NCBI GenBank assembly: GCA_903970465.1 | Contig: CAJCIO010000062.1 | Coordinates: 1 to 38,141 of the forward strand | From: Gammaproteobacteria bacterium | Lineage (GTDB): Bacteria; Pseudomonadota; Gammaproteobacteria; Pseudomonadales; Pseudomonadaceae | Reading direction: 5' to 3' | Length of the DNA stretch: 38,141 nt | Shown here: positions 8,215 to 16,421 of the stretch, piece by piece | How the letters are laid out: each line of letters begins with the position of its first letter | How positions within the stretch are numbered: the stretch's first letter is position 1 | Notes under the pieces: generated by a model | Seen by the model: the letters and a program-made list of their open reading frames with translations, nothing else | The model's database searches: none | What the model was told of the DNA's origin: nothing | Program-made: the position numbers and the translations under genes

Positions 8215-8255
8215 GCCGGTCAGGCAGGCGTCCGTGTGGCGCATTGCTGACCGGC
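8215..8255 (-). other. Intercistronic inverted repeat downstream of the binding-protein gene
   Basis: Perfect 9-bp arms GCCGGTCAG (8215-8223) and CTGACCGGC (8247-8255) in the 155-nt spacer between the binding-protein gene and the aldolase gene. There is no T-run. A hairpin here could protect the 3' end of the abundant binding-protein transcript and lower downstream expression, a common arrangement in import operons. Confidence 0.45.
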
Positions 8256-8298
8256 AGGTGTCGTCTGCACTTCAGGTTGTGCTTGCTGACCTGCCCCA

Positions 8299-9165
8299 TC
8301 AATGGGCCAGGATAGCGTCGGCGGCGCTGTTGTTACCGAGGTCGTATTTGGCCAACGCCGTAGCGTAGCTGCCATCCGCCACGGCGTCCTTGAGTGCCTG
8401 GCTGACTGCATCGCGCAAGACGCTGGAGCGCTTGGGGAACGCGGCGACGATCTGCAAGCTGTTGAGCGGCGTGCCGATGGTCACGTAGGTGCCTTTTTCC
8501 AGCGCCATGCTGGTGGGCACCGATTCGCTGCTCTGTACGGCGACGTCGACGCGCCCTTGCTTGAGGTCCAGGCGCGCGGTGGCGGTGCCGTCGGTGGCTT
8601 GTACTTGCACGGCTGGCTTGCCGGCTGGCAGGCAGTTGGCATCGCTCCATTTGCGCATGGCCGCATCGAAACCATTGCGCCGGTTGGCACCCACCTTGAG
8701 GCCGCAGATGTCCAGCGCGCTGGCGATCGGCGCATGGCTGGCGAGGGCGTAGGGTTGCATGCCCGAGGTCAGGTAGGGCAGGTAGTCGAGTCGGTCGGCC
8801 GCTTCAGGGGCGTCGAGCAGGCTGAACGCCATGTCGACGCGACCGGTGACCAGCGAGTTGATGGCCGATTCATAGGACACTTCCTGCCATTCGACGGCCA
8901 CGCCCAGGCGTTTGCTCAGGTAGTTGGCGAGCTCGACGTCGACGCCTGTCAGTTCGTTGGTGTCCGGCTTCTTCCAGGCCATGGGCGGGAAGCCGGCGAA
9001 CAAGGCGATCTTGATTTTTTTGGCGGCCAGGATGTCAGCGGGCAGGGCGATGGCGCCCTGGCTCGCTGGCGCGGCGTTGGCCATGCCCGCGCTCAGCAAT
9101 GCACTGGTCAGCAGCGCAGTGGTGGCCAGGCAGGTACTCAGGTGACGAAACATAGGCTTGAACAC
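8299..9165 (-). CDS. Periplasmic amino-acid-type solute-binding protein (SBP family 3), orphan
   Basis: 288 residues with a Sec signal peptide; a hydrophobic stretch ends at the probable cleavage site ANA near residues 30-32. The family-3 fold is recognisable from KIKIALFAGFPPMAW, DVELANYLSKRLG and ADGSYATALAKY. The start is a GTG at 9163-9165, chosen because GGAG lies 6 nt upstream; the in-frame ATG at 9153 lacks a ribosome site. It sits between an OprD porin gene and a class II aldolase gene with no adjacent permease or ATPase. It is paralogous to the binding protein at 16422-17255: both have an LCG(L/K)KVG segment and a KW(S)-x-ANC motif. It may therefore dock on the permease and ATPase encoded at 14733-16385. 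Confidence 0.9.
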   Translation of the reverse strand: MFKPMFRHLSTCLATTALLTSALLSAGMANAAPASQGAIALPADILAAKKIKIALFAGFPPMAWKKPDTNELTGVDVELANYLSKRLGVAVEWQEVSYESAINSLVTGRVDMAFSLLDAPEAADRLDYLPYLTSGMQPYALASHAPIASALDICGLKVGANRRNGFDAAMRKWSDANCLPAGKPAVQVQATDGTATARLDLKQGRVDVAVQSSESVPTSMALEKGTYVTIGTPLNSLQIVAAFPKRSSVLRDAVSQALKDAVADGSYATALAKYDLGNNSAADAILAH

Positions 9166-9189
9166 GGGTCACTCCAGTCACGAAAGAGG

Positions 9190-9214
9190 GAGCCACGGGG
9201 CAGCCCCGTGGCTC
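9190..9214 (-). terminator. Strong hairpin between OprD porin and binding-protein genes
   Basis: Arms GAGCCACGGGGC and GCCCCGTGGCTC form a 25-bp perfect inverted repeat with only one central base between the full arms; in RNA this would be an 11-bp stem with a CAG loop. On the minus strand it is followed by a weak pyrimidine run (CCCTCTTTC), so termination is probably partial. It lies 99 nt after the porin stop and 24 nt before the binding-protein start. Confidence 0.55.
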
Positions 9215-9250
9215 ATGTACAGCGGCCTGCACGGTGCCTTGCGGCTCAGG

Positions 9251-9295
9251 TGCATCGAACGCGGATGCACCGAATCCAGATGTATCGAATCACCA
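9251..9295. repeat. Three imperfect 15-bp tandem repeats
   Basis: TGCATCGAACGCGGA, TGCACCGAATCCAGA and TGTATCGAATCACCA follow one another without gap, about 65-75% identical, just downstream of the porin stop codon. No function is evident. Confidence 0.4.
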
Positions 9296-9313
9296 TGCAA
9301 AAGCCTTTCCCGA

Positions 9314-10561
9314 TTACAGAATGTTGAACGGATACTCGGTAATGATGCGGATCTCGTCGATCTGCCCCCCGCGATCGGCGCTGCGATAGGCCGCCTGGCG
9401 GACCCGGAACGAGAGGTTCTTGACCGGGCCGCTCTGCACCACGTACCGCGCTTCGATGTCCCGTTCCCAGGCCTTGCCGTCGAGGTCGGCGCCGGTGCCG
9501 CTCTTGAAGTCGTAGCCTTTGATGTAGCGGGTCATGAAGGTCAGACCGGGCACCCCGTAGCCGACCATGTTGAGGTCGTAGCGGGCCTGCCAGGACTTTT
9601 CGTTCTCGTAGTCGAAGTCCGAATACTGGACCGAGTTGGCGAAGTAGAAGTTGGCGTTGCCGTCCGGGCCGTAGATGTAGTCACCGGTACCCGAGACGCG
9701 TTGGTGCGCCAGGGTGAAGGTGTGGGAGCCGATGCTGTAGGCGGCCGCCAGGCTCCAGATGCGGTTGTCCAGGTCGCCGCTGCGGGCCTGGCCGATGCTC
9801 TGGGTGTCGTAGCCGTTGAAGTCGAATTTCAGCGCTTGGGAGGCGCTCAGGGGCAGCACGTAGTTGGCGTTGACGTAGTACTTGCGAAAGTAATCGTCGG
9901 TCTTGGCGTAATAGAGGCTGCCCGACAGCGCATCGGTGAGCTTGTACTGGCCGCCCACATAGTCGACCGAGGTCATGCGGCCGCTGTCGTAGGAAGACTG
10001 GTTGCGGTTGGTCAGCGCGGTGAAATGGCCGGCGTCCAGGCGCAGGTTCTTGATGTCCTTGCTGGTGGCCGAGAAGCCGTCGACGGTCTCGGGCAGCAAG
10101 CGGCTGTCGGAGGTGCTCAGCACCGGTATCGAGAGGATTTGCGTACCGTATTTGAGCACGGTGTTGGACACGCGCATCTTGAACACGCCGCCGGCCTTGG
10201 CGTATTCGTCCTTGGGGCCACTGCTGTCGGTTTCCAGCAGATTGGTGCCTCCACCGTAGCGGCCGCCGCCGGTGTCCAGCTTGATCGCGTATTGGCCCAG
10301 CACGTCGACACCGAAGCCGACGCTGCCCTGAGTGAAGCCCGATTCCAGTACGCCGACGAAGCCCTGCGCCCATTCTTCACCGTAGTTCTGTGCAGCGCCC
10401 TTGGCGTGGTTGTCGCGCTGCATATACATGTTGCGGGTCTTGATGGTCAGGTGGGTGCCTTCGATAAAACCCGTCGCATCCGACTGATCACTGGCCCAGG
10501 TAGCGGGGCTGGTGCAGGCGGTGGCGAGCAGGGCGGCGAAACTGATTTTACTGACACTCAT
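9314..10561 (-). CDS. OprD-family outer membrane porin
   Basis: 415 residues with a signal peptide (probable cleavage after TWA near residue 23) and a C-terminal beta-strand ending in IITEYPFNIL. That ending is the typical OprD-family terminal pattern with an aromatic residue near the end for outer-membrane insertion. Internal segments such as GFIEGTHLTIKTRNMYMQRD, GFGVDVLGQYAIKLD and WQARYDLNMVGYGVPGLTF are family hallmarks. OprD-type channels admit small carboxylates and basic amino acids. Start ATG has AGGAG about 8 nt upstream. It is the first gene of the minus-strand operon ahead of a binding protein, aldolase, dehydrogenase and hydrolase, and divergent from a LysR gene. It therefore probably admits the substrate of this operon. 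Confidence 0.93.
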   Translation of the reverse strand: MSVSKISFAALLATACTSPATWASDQSDATGFIEGTHLTIKTRNMYMQRDNHAKGAAQNYGEEWAQGFVGVLESGFTQGSVGFGVDVLGQYAIKLDTGGGRYGGGTNLLETDSSGPKDEYAKAGGVFKMRVSNTVLKYGTQILSIPVLSTSDSRLLPETVDGFSATSKDIKNLRLDAGHFTALTNRNQSSYDSGRMTSVDYVGGQYKLTDALSGSLYYAKTDDYFRKYYVNANYVLPLSASQALKFDFNGYDTQSIGQARSGDLDNRIWSLAAAYSIGSHTFTLAHQRVSGTGDYIYGPDGNANFYFANSVQYSDFDYENEKSWQARYDLNMVGYGVPGLTFMTRYIKGYDFKSGTGADLDGKAWERDIEARYVVQSGPVKNLSFRVRQAAYRSADRGGQIDEIRIITEYPFNIL

Positions 10562-11161
10562 TGGAACGGCTCCTTTACACGATCGTCACCGCAGCAAAGG
10601 CGCGCGGTGCAGTTAGGTGGGCAGTCTCTGGCGGACAGGGGGCGGCTGGCCGTTCAATCGACGGCCATGCCTTTAGGCTGGAAAGCGGCGTGCAGGCGGG
10701 CGGTGGCGACCGAGGACGGCGTCACTGAAAACACTGTGAACGGGCTTTTACCGACGCGTGAATCGCTTTTATAGAGGGGCGTTATCGGGCGTTGAATCTA
10801 TTGTTATAAGCGTCAGCACGCAGGCGCAAGAAAGTATTTCTTATAGTGAATATTGGCTTGGCAAATAAACAATATCGGGCGTGAATAATTAATTTATTCA
10901 AGCGTTATTAGTTGGGGTCAGGTGCGTCATGATGGGGCGCCAATGACGAATGTGCGCCATCAGCGTGCATTAATGGCAGGTGGAATGTTTGTGCGCATCG
11001 CCAATTTATATCAAGCGTGAACGCCTTGATGTGAAACTATGGCACTATTGGATAAACGCGGCGCATCGCCATTGAAGGTGAATATCAAAGTCGGATTGGC
11101 CATGGCGGGCCGTCATGGCGTAGCGCTGTTTTAAACTGCAGTATTTCAAACGAGCAGTGAT
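10562..11161. promoter_or_regulatory. 600-bp divergent intergenic region with dyad motifs
   Basis: No convincing gene lies here. The central part (about 10780-10910) is clearly richer in A+T than its surroundings and carries AAGAAA-GTA-TTTCTT (10828-10842), TATT-N10-AATA (10835-10852, a T-N11-A-like LysR pattern) and TGAATAA-N5-TTATTCA (10882-10900). It must hold the promoters of the porin operon (minus) and of the LysR gene (plus). The dyads are candidate sites for that regulator. Confidence 0.5.
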
Positions 11162-12124
11162 ATGAGTAAAAGTCTGGGACTGGCACGAGCAAATCTGCGT
11201 TCTTGCGGCGAGCGCGTGGACTGGAACCTGTTGCGCACCTTTCAGGCCATTGCCCAGGAACTGAGCATCAGCAAGGCGGCGGTGCGCTTGCACCTCTCAC
11301 AACCGGCGGTCAGTCAGGCCCTCAAGCGTCTCGAAGAACAACTGGGTACCGCCTTGATCGAGCGCCGCGGGCCGCGTTTCCAGCTGACCACGGCAGGCAT
11401 CGAAACCCTGCGCATCGCCAACGACGTGCAAGGACAGTTCGCGCAACTGGACGCGGCCATTGAAGGCTCCTGCGATCAGGTGGTGGGCAAGGTGCGCTTG
11501 CTGTCGATCGATGGCATCAGTTGTGCCGCCTATGACCGCAGCCTGGCTAGCCTGTGCCGGCGTTTCCCAGGGGTTGCAGTGGAAATCGTCGTGCAATCCA
11601 ACGACGAAATCCTCAGCGCCCTGGAGCAGAAAACCGCCACCTTCGGCCTGGCCATCAACCCCATACGCTACCCCTGGCTGGCCCAGGAGTGCTTGACCCG
11701 CGAGCATTACCGCTTCTATTGCGGTCCCGAGCATCCGCTGTTCGGCCGCGAAGATGTATGTGTCGAGATGCTCAAGGACGAGCCCCTGATCCTCTTCACC
11801 AGCGACCTGCTGGGTGGCACGCTGAATGCCTTGGCCGAGTTTCGCCATCGGCATGGCTGGCGCGGGCCGATCAAGGGCTGTTCGGCCAACAGTCAGGAGG
11901 TCTTGCGCCTGGTGCTGGCGGGCTTTGGCATTGGCTGTCTGCCCCATCCGCTGTATCAGCGCGAGCAGGCGGCTGGGCATTTGTGGCCGCTGCCGCCGGA
12001 GCAGGTGTGCACCGTGGACGTCAATCTGTTGTGGAACAAGGAGCAGCGCCTGAGTCGCGCCGAAGCGCAGTTCCTGCAAGGCCTGCGCGAAGCCACCGCT
12101 GCCCTGGCCGACGCCACGCCCTGA
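11162..12124 (+). CDS. LysR-family transcriptional regulator, divergent from the porin operon
   Basis: 320 residues. The winged HTH spans about residues 18-80, with SISKAAVRLHLSQPAVSQAL as the recognition-helix region and GPRFQLTTAGIETLR as the wing. The effector domain runs from about residue 105 onward (GKVRLLSIDG, then FGLAINPI, then VLRLVLAGFGIGCLP). The ATG at 11162 lies about 17 residues ahead of the HTH, a short extension common in this family, and its ribosome site is weak. It is divergent from the OprD-led operon and convergent with a second LysR gene whose stop lies only 2 bp away. Most likely it controls the OprD/binding protein/aldolase operon. Confidence 0.9.
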   Translation: MSKSLGLARANLRSCGERVDWNLLRTFQAIAQELSISKAAVRLHLSQPAVSQALKRLEEQLGTALIERRGPRFQLTTAGIETLRIANDVQGQFAQLDAAIEGSCDQVVGKVRLLSIDGISCAAYDRSLASLCRRFPGVAVEIVVQSNDEILSALEQKTATFGLAINPIRYPWLAQECLTREHYRFYCGPEHPLFGREDVCVEMLKDEPLILFTSDLLGGTLNALAEFRHRHGWRGPIKGCSANSQEVLRLVLAGFGIGCLPHPLYQREQAAGHLWPLPPEQVCTVDVNLLWNKEQRLSRAEAQFLQGLREATAALADATP

Positions 12125-12126
12125 GT

Positions 12127-13113
12127 TCAGGCACCGTTGGCGAGGATGGCGACGTTGCTGGCCAGGTGTTGCTGAAGGATTTCGAGGAACACGTCCAGCA
12201 GCGGGTTGCTGCGGCCATTGGGCCGATGCAGCAGCTTGAACGGCGTGGTGACGCGAAAGCGCTTGGGCTTGAGCGAGCGCATCTGGCCTCGATCAACGTA
12301 GTGCTTGGCCCAGTGGGTGGGCAGGTGGCCCAGGTAGCGCCCAGTGAGCACCAGCATGGCCACGGCTTCCACTTGTGTCGCAATGGCGCTGATGTTGCGC
12401 GGGCCCAGCGGGCGGAATTTATCCTGGTGATTGGCGTACACATGCTCGATGTATTCGGCGTGGGAGAGCTTGGCATCGTCGATGTCGTCATCGCTCAAGG
12501 TGAAGAACGGATGATCACAAGAGCAGTAAAGTTCCGAGGTTTCCTTGTACACCGACAGTACTTCGAACTCGTGCTTGTCGGTGTACACCGGCACGATACC
12601 GGCGGCGAACTGGCCCTTGAGGATGCCTTGTTCGATCTCTTCGAGGGGAGCGACGCTCAGTCGCATGCGCGCCTTGGGCGCCTTGGCCTGCCAGTCCTGC
12701 AGCACGCGCACCAGAGGCGAGTTGGGGTCGGAACAGGTGTTGTCGATGACGGCGATATTGAGATCACCCAGCAGTTCGCCGCGGACATTGCCCAGGCGCC
12801 CGCGAAACTCGTCCAGTGCCGAAAACAGATCGAGGCTGGCCTGATATATAACTTTGCCTTGCTCGGTCAATCCAAACTTCTCGCGCCCGCGTGTACATAA
12901 ACGCATGCCCAAGCGTATTTCCAGATCGGATATCTGTTTGCTGATCGCGGCCAGGCCAATATTGAGTTCGGATTGTGCGGCGGTAAATCCACCGGATTCG
13001 ACCACGGCCTTGAAGACTTTGAATAATTTAAGGTCCATGGCGGTGGCCATGGAAAGTGCAGTATCACTGGCTCTTTTTGGCACATTTCCGGATTGAGAAA
13101 GTTGACTTTCCAT
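12127..13113 (-). CDS. LysR-family transcriptional regulator, divergent from the ArgH-like operon
   Basis: 328 residues with an HTH at about residues 27-87 (GGFTAAQSELNIGLAAISKQ, wing REKFGLTEQGKVIY) and a LysR effector domain after about residue 115 (GDLNIAVIDNTCSDP, then FAAGIVPVYTDKHEF). The annotated ATG at 13113 has no strong ribosome site; in-frame ATGs at 13050 and 13038 sit closer to the HTH and cannot be excluded. It is divergent across 175 bp from the operon with the ArgH-like lyase, ABC importer, deacetylase-like proteins and MmgE/PrpD protein, so it is the obvious candidate regulator. Confidence 0.9.
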   Translation of the reverse strand: MESQLSQSGNVPKRASDTALSMATAMDLKLFKVFKAVVESGGFTAAQSELNIGLAAISKQISDLEIRLGMRLCTRGREKFGLTEQGKVIYQASLDLFSALDEFRGRLGNVRGELLGDLNIAVIDNTCSDPNSPLVRVLQDWQAKAPKARMRLSVAPLEEIEQGILKGQFAAGIVPVYTDKHEFEVLSVYKETSELYCSCDHPFFTLSDDDIDDAKLSHAEYIEHVYANHQDKFRPLGPRNISAIATQVEAVAMLVLTGRYLGHLPTHWAKHYVDRGQMRSLKPKRFRVTTPFKLLHRPNGRSNPLLDVFLEILQQHLASNVAILANGA

Positions 13114-13161
13114 TTAATGTATTTACCCCGTACGGTCGGCTTTCTAGTATCCCTCTCATCC

Positions 13162-13244
13162 GGTCGATTTACCGCGACCTGTTTAATCGATCCTTTAGCA
13201 ACTCTTCACAGAGTGGCCGACAAGTCCCTGAACGCAAGGACTTG
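13162..13244 (+). promoter_or_regulatory. Dyads in the promoter/leader of the ArgH-like operon
   Basis: GGTCG-N8-CGACC at 13162-13179 is a candidate LysR operator. CAAGTCC-N10-GGACTTG at 13221-13244 is a perfect 7-bp inverted repeat about 45 nt before the lyase start codon, and could be either a second operator or a 5' leader hairpin. Confidence 0.4.
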
Positions 13245-13288
13245 CGGCAAAGGCAAATTGCAAGCTACGTGCCAATGGAGAACTGTAC

Positions 13289-14716
13289 ATGTCCGAGCCA
13301 ACCGACCGCCTCTGGGGCGCCCGTTTCAAATCCGGCCCCAGTGAAGCCATGGCCAACCTGTCGCGCTCACCCAGGGCCTATTTTCGCCTGACTCCCTATG
13401 ACGTCGCCGGCTCCAAGGCCCACGCCAACGAGCTGCAGCGCGCCGGTCTGCTGGACGCGGCAGAAACCGCGCAGATCATCCAGGCCCTGCAGGGCATCGA
13501 CCAAGATTTCGCCGCTGGGCGCATCGAACCGATCGCTGCCGACGAAGACGTGCACACCTTTATCGAGCGCCTGCTCACCGAGCGCCTCGGCACCCTGGGC
13601 GGCAAACTGCGCGCCGGTCGCTCGCGCAACGATCAATCGGCCAACGACATGCGCCTGTTTTTGCGCGACCAGGCACGGGTGCTGGTATTGGCGTTGCTGG
13701 AATTGCAAAAAGCCCTGGTGGCTCAGGCCGAACAGCACGTGCACAGCATCGCCCCGGGTTTCACCCACTTGCAGCAGGCGCAGCCCATCGTCTTCGCCCA
13801 TCACTTGATGGCCCACGCCCAGGCCATGCATCGGGACATTCAGCGCCTGCAGGACTGGGACCGCCGCTTCAGCTTGTCGCCGCTGGGCGCGGCGGCCATG
13901 GCCGGCTCCGCTGTCATTGGCGACTTGCACGCTGCGGCCGCCGAGATGGGCTACAGCGCCCCGTGCGAGAACTCCATAGACGCCGTGGCCAGCCGTGATC
14001 ACGTGGCCGAGTTCCTCTTTGCCGTCAGCATGCTCGGCGTCAACGTCTCGCGCCTGGCCGAAGAGTTCTGTCTGTGGACCTCGCGCCAGTTCAACTGGGT
14101 CAGCCTCGACGACGGCTACGCCACCGGCAGCTCGATCATGCCGCAGAAAAAGAACCCCGATATCGCCGAGCTGGCGCGGGGCAAGTCGGGTCGTCTGATC
14201 GGCACCCTGACCGGCATCCTGTCGGTGCTCAAGGCCCAACCGCTGTCCTACAACCGCGACCTGAGCGAAGACAAGCACGCGGTGCTCGACAGCCTCGACA
14301 CCATTCACCTGGTGCTGCCGGCCTTCGCCGGGATGGTCGCGACCATGACCGTGCGCACCGATGAAATGCTGCGCCAGGCCCCGCTGGGTTTCACTCTGGC
14401 CACCGAGGTGGCGGACTGGCTGTCGCTGCGTGGCGTGCCGTTCAAGGAGGCCCACGAGGTGACCGGCAAGTTGGTTCAGGCCTGCGAAGAAGCCGGTATC
14501 GGCCTGGAAGACGCCAGCCCGGGGCTGCTGCTGCAAGTCGACGCGCGGCTGACCGAAGACGTGCGCCAGGCCTTGACCCTCGAGGCGGCACTGGCCGCGC
14601 GCCACGGCTGGAACGGCACTGCGCCGGCTCAGGTGAGTGCGCAGATCGAGCGCTTCAAGCAGCAACTCGGTGCTCAGCAACAATGGGCACTGGATTACGC
14701 CGGCCCGCGCGGCTGA
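13289..14716 (+). CDS. Argininosuccinate lyase-like C-N lyase (aspartase/fumarase superfamily)
   Basis: 475 residues of the ArgH branch. Superfamily active-site segments are intact: DEDVHTF (85-91), GRSRND (110-115), THLQ with H160, and the signature GSSIMPQKKNP (280-290) with the catalytic-loop serines 281/282 and K287/N289. Two ArgH positions differ. The family pattern YN(K/R)D-x-QEDK reads YNRDLSEDK at 321-329, with S326 for Gln. The N-terminal Asp of the usual Y/F-D-(R/Q)-x-L segment aligns with Tyr near residue 31. From memory these positions contact the arginine moiety in true ArgH, so the amine half of the substrate probably differs while the fumarate-releasing chemistry is kept. The start has GGAG 8-10 nt upstream. 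First gene of an operon with an amino-acid importer and an MmgE/PrpD protein. Likely action: cleavage of an N-succinyl-type amine (as in iminodisuccinate or EDDS) to fumarate plus amine; inference only. Confidence 0.88.
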   Translation: MSEPTDRLWGARFKSGPSEAMANLSRSPRAYFRLTPYDVAGSKAHANELQRAGLLDAAETAQIIQALQGIDQDFAAGRIEPIAADEDVHTFIERLLTERLGTLGGKLRAGRSRNDQSANDMRLFLRDQARVLVLALLELQKALVAQAEQHVHSIAPGFTHLQQAQPIVFAHHLMAHAQAMHRDIQRLQDWDRRFSLSPLGAAAMAGSAVIGDLHAAAAEMGYSAPCENSIDAVASRDHVAEFLFAVSMLGVNVSRLAEEFCLWTSRQFNWVSLDDGYATGSSIMPQKKNPDIAELARGKSGRLIGTLTGILSVLKAQPLSYNRDLSEDKHAVLDSLDTIHLVLPAFAGMVATMTVRTDEMLRQAPLGFTLATEVADWLSLRGVPFKEAHEVTGKLVQACEEAGIGLEDASPGLLLQVDARLTEDVRQALTLEAALAARHGWNGTAPAQVSAQIERFKQQLGAQQQWALDYAGPRG

Positions 14717-14732
14717 CCGACAGGGGACTCCC

Positions 14733-15608
14733 ATGCCACAGACTCACGTTCCTGGCGCTGCGACGCTCACCACGCCAGACACCCACTACGATCTCTCGAC
14801 CTACAAGGTCGTCAAGCGTCGCTACTACGGCCGCTACGCTTCGGCATCCATCATCGTGCTCTTGCTGTTGGGCCTCGCACAGGCGTTCGCCAAGGGCAAT
14901 ATCGAGTGGTCGTACGTCGAGCAATTCCTGACCGCGCGCTCGATCATGTTCGGCTTGCTCAACACCATCGTCATGGCCGTGCTGGCCATGGCACTGGGGG
15001 TGGTCCTCGGGGTGATGGTGGCGATCATGCGCATGTCGCAGAACCCGGTGCTGCGCTACGTGGCCAGTGGTTACGTGTGGCTGTTCCGCGGCACACCGCT
15101 GATCCTGCAGTTGCTGCTGTGGTTCAACCTGGCGTTGATCTTCCCGACCCTGAGCATCCCCGGGTTGTTCGAGTTCAAGACTGTCGAGGTGATCACGCCG
15201 TTCGTGGCGGCCTTGCTCGGGCTGGGCATCAATCAAGGCGCCTACACCTCGGAAGTGGTGCGTGCCGGGTTGCTGTCGGTGGACAGCGGCCAGTACGAGG
15301 CGGCCAAGTCGATCGGCATGCCGCGCTTGCAGGCACTGCGGCGGATCATCCTGCCCCAGGCGATGCGCATCATCATCCCGCCGGTCAGCAACGAATTCAT
15401 CGGCATGGTCAAGATGACCAGCCTGGCGAGCGTGATCCAGTACTCCGAACTGCTCTACAACGCGCAGAACATCTACTACGCCAACGCCCGGGTGATGGAG
15501 CTGCTGATCGTCGCCGGTATCTGGTACCTGGCGGTGGTCACGGTGCTGACCTTCGGCCAAAGCCGTCTGGAACGTCGTTTCGGCCGCGGCGCCGGCAAGC
15601 GCAGCTAA
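14733..15608 (+). CDS. Polar amino acid ABC transporter permease
   Basis: 291 residues from the ATG at 14733, which has GGGGA about 6 nt upstream; upstream in-frame codons overlap the lyase gene and are not used. A cytoplasmic N-terminus is followed by several membrane segments (SIIVLLLLGLAQAF; TIVMAVLAMALGVVLGVMVA; PFVAALLGLGINQ; LLIVAGIWYLAVVTVL). The ATPase-contact loop is clear: EAAKSIGMPRLQALRRIILP. It belongs to the HisM/GlnP permease family and is the only permease in the operon, so it probably forms a homodimer. It lies 16 nt after the lyase stop and 12 nt before the ATPase gene. Confidence 0.94.
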   Translation: MPQTHVPGAATLTTPDTHYDLSTYKVVKRRYYGRYASASIIVLLLLGLAQAFAKGNIEWSYVEQFLTARSIMFGLLNTIVMAVLAMALGVVLGVMVAIMRMSQNPVLRYVASGYVWLFRGTPLILQLLLWFNLALIFPTLSIPGLFEFKTVEVITPFVAALLGLGINQGAYTSEVVRAGLLSVDSGQYEAAKSIGMPRLQALRRIILPQAMRIIIPPVSNEFIGMVKMTSLASVIQYSELLYNAQNIYYANARVMELLIVAGIWYLAVVTVLTFGQSRLERRFGRGAGKRS

Positions 15609-15620
15609 GGGGGCACGAAC

Positions 15621-16385
15621 ATGCGAAATATCGTCAAGGCGGTCAACGTCAACAAGTTCTTCGGCGCTTTCCAGGCGCTCAAGGACGTCAATCTGGACAT
15701 CCCCCACGGCGAGGTGGTGTGCATCATCGGCCCTTCGGGTTCGGGCAAGAGCACCTTGCTGCGCTGCATCAACCAGCTGGAAAAGGTCGACCGGGGAGGG
15801 CTGTGGGTCAACGACGAACTGCTGGGCTACCGCTCGGTGGACCGCAAGTTGATCGAGCTCAGCGACAACCAGATCGCCCGCCAGCGCCTGGCCACCGGCA
15901 TGGTCTTCCAGCGCTTCAACCTGTTCGCTCACATGACGGTACTGGAAAACATCATCGAGGGGCCGACCCAGGTGCTGCGTCGCCCGCAAAAGGAATGCCG
16001 CGAACAGGCCATGGACCTGCTCGAGCGGGTAGGGCTGACGGCCAAGGCCAACAGCTATCCGATCGAACTGTCTGGCGGCCAGCAGCAGCGCGTGGCGATT
16101 GCCCGGGCCCTGGCCATGCGCCCCAAGCTGATGCTGTTCGACGAGCCCACCTCGGCGCTCGACCCGGAGCTGGTCGGCGAGGTGCTGTCGGTGATGCGCG
16201 ACCTGGCGGCCAGTGGCATGACCATGGTGGTGGTCACCCACGAGCTGGGCTTCGCCCGGGAAGTGGCCAGCCGCGTGGTGTTCATGGACGCCGGGCAGAT
16301 CATCGAGACCGGCTCGCCGGAAGAAGTGCTGATGAGCCCGCGCAATCCGCGCACCCAGGAATTCATCGCTGCGGTACTCAACTGA
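15621..16385 (+). CDS. Polar amino acid ABC transporter ATP-binding protein
   Basis: 254 residues, full-length ABC ATPase of the GlnQ/HisP family. Walker A GPSGSGKS at 37-44, Q-loop near FQRFNLF, signature LSGGQQQR at 150-157, Walker B leading into DEPTSALD with D174, and the switch His in VVVTHELGF. It partners the permease just upstream and energises uptake from the binding protein downstream. It may also serve the orphan binding protein at 8299-9165. Confidence 0.95.
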   Translation: MRNIVKAVNVNKFFGAFQALKDVNLDIPHGEVVCIIGPSGSGKSTLLRCINQLEKVDRGGLWVNDELLGYRSVDRKLIELSDNQIARQRLATGMVFQRFNLFAHMTVLENIIEGPTQVLRRPQKECREQAMDLLERVGLTAKANSYPIELSGGQQQRVAIARALAMRPKLMLFDEPTSALDPELVGEVLSVMRDLAASGMTMVVVTHELGFAREVASRVVFMDAGQIIETGSPEEVLMSPRNPRTQEFIAAVLN

Positions 16386-16421
16386 TTCCCATCCCTTTGT
16401 TTGCTGACCCTGGAAGCCGTT

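Noticed and set aside
9158..10774. 538-residue open frame on the plus strand opposite the OprD porin
   Set aside because: Composition (Val/Ala/Gly/Gln-rich) is that of an antisense shadow, and the porin on the other strand has a full set of family features.
13289..14716. Housekeeping argininosuccinate lyase (argH) of arginine biosynthesis
   Set aside because: Genomic context is a catabolic import operon and two ArgH-typical residues differ. Not fully excluded, so no gene symbol was given.
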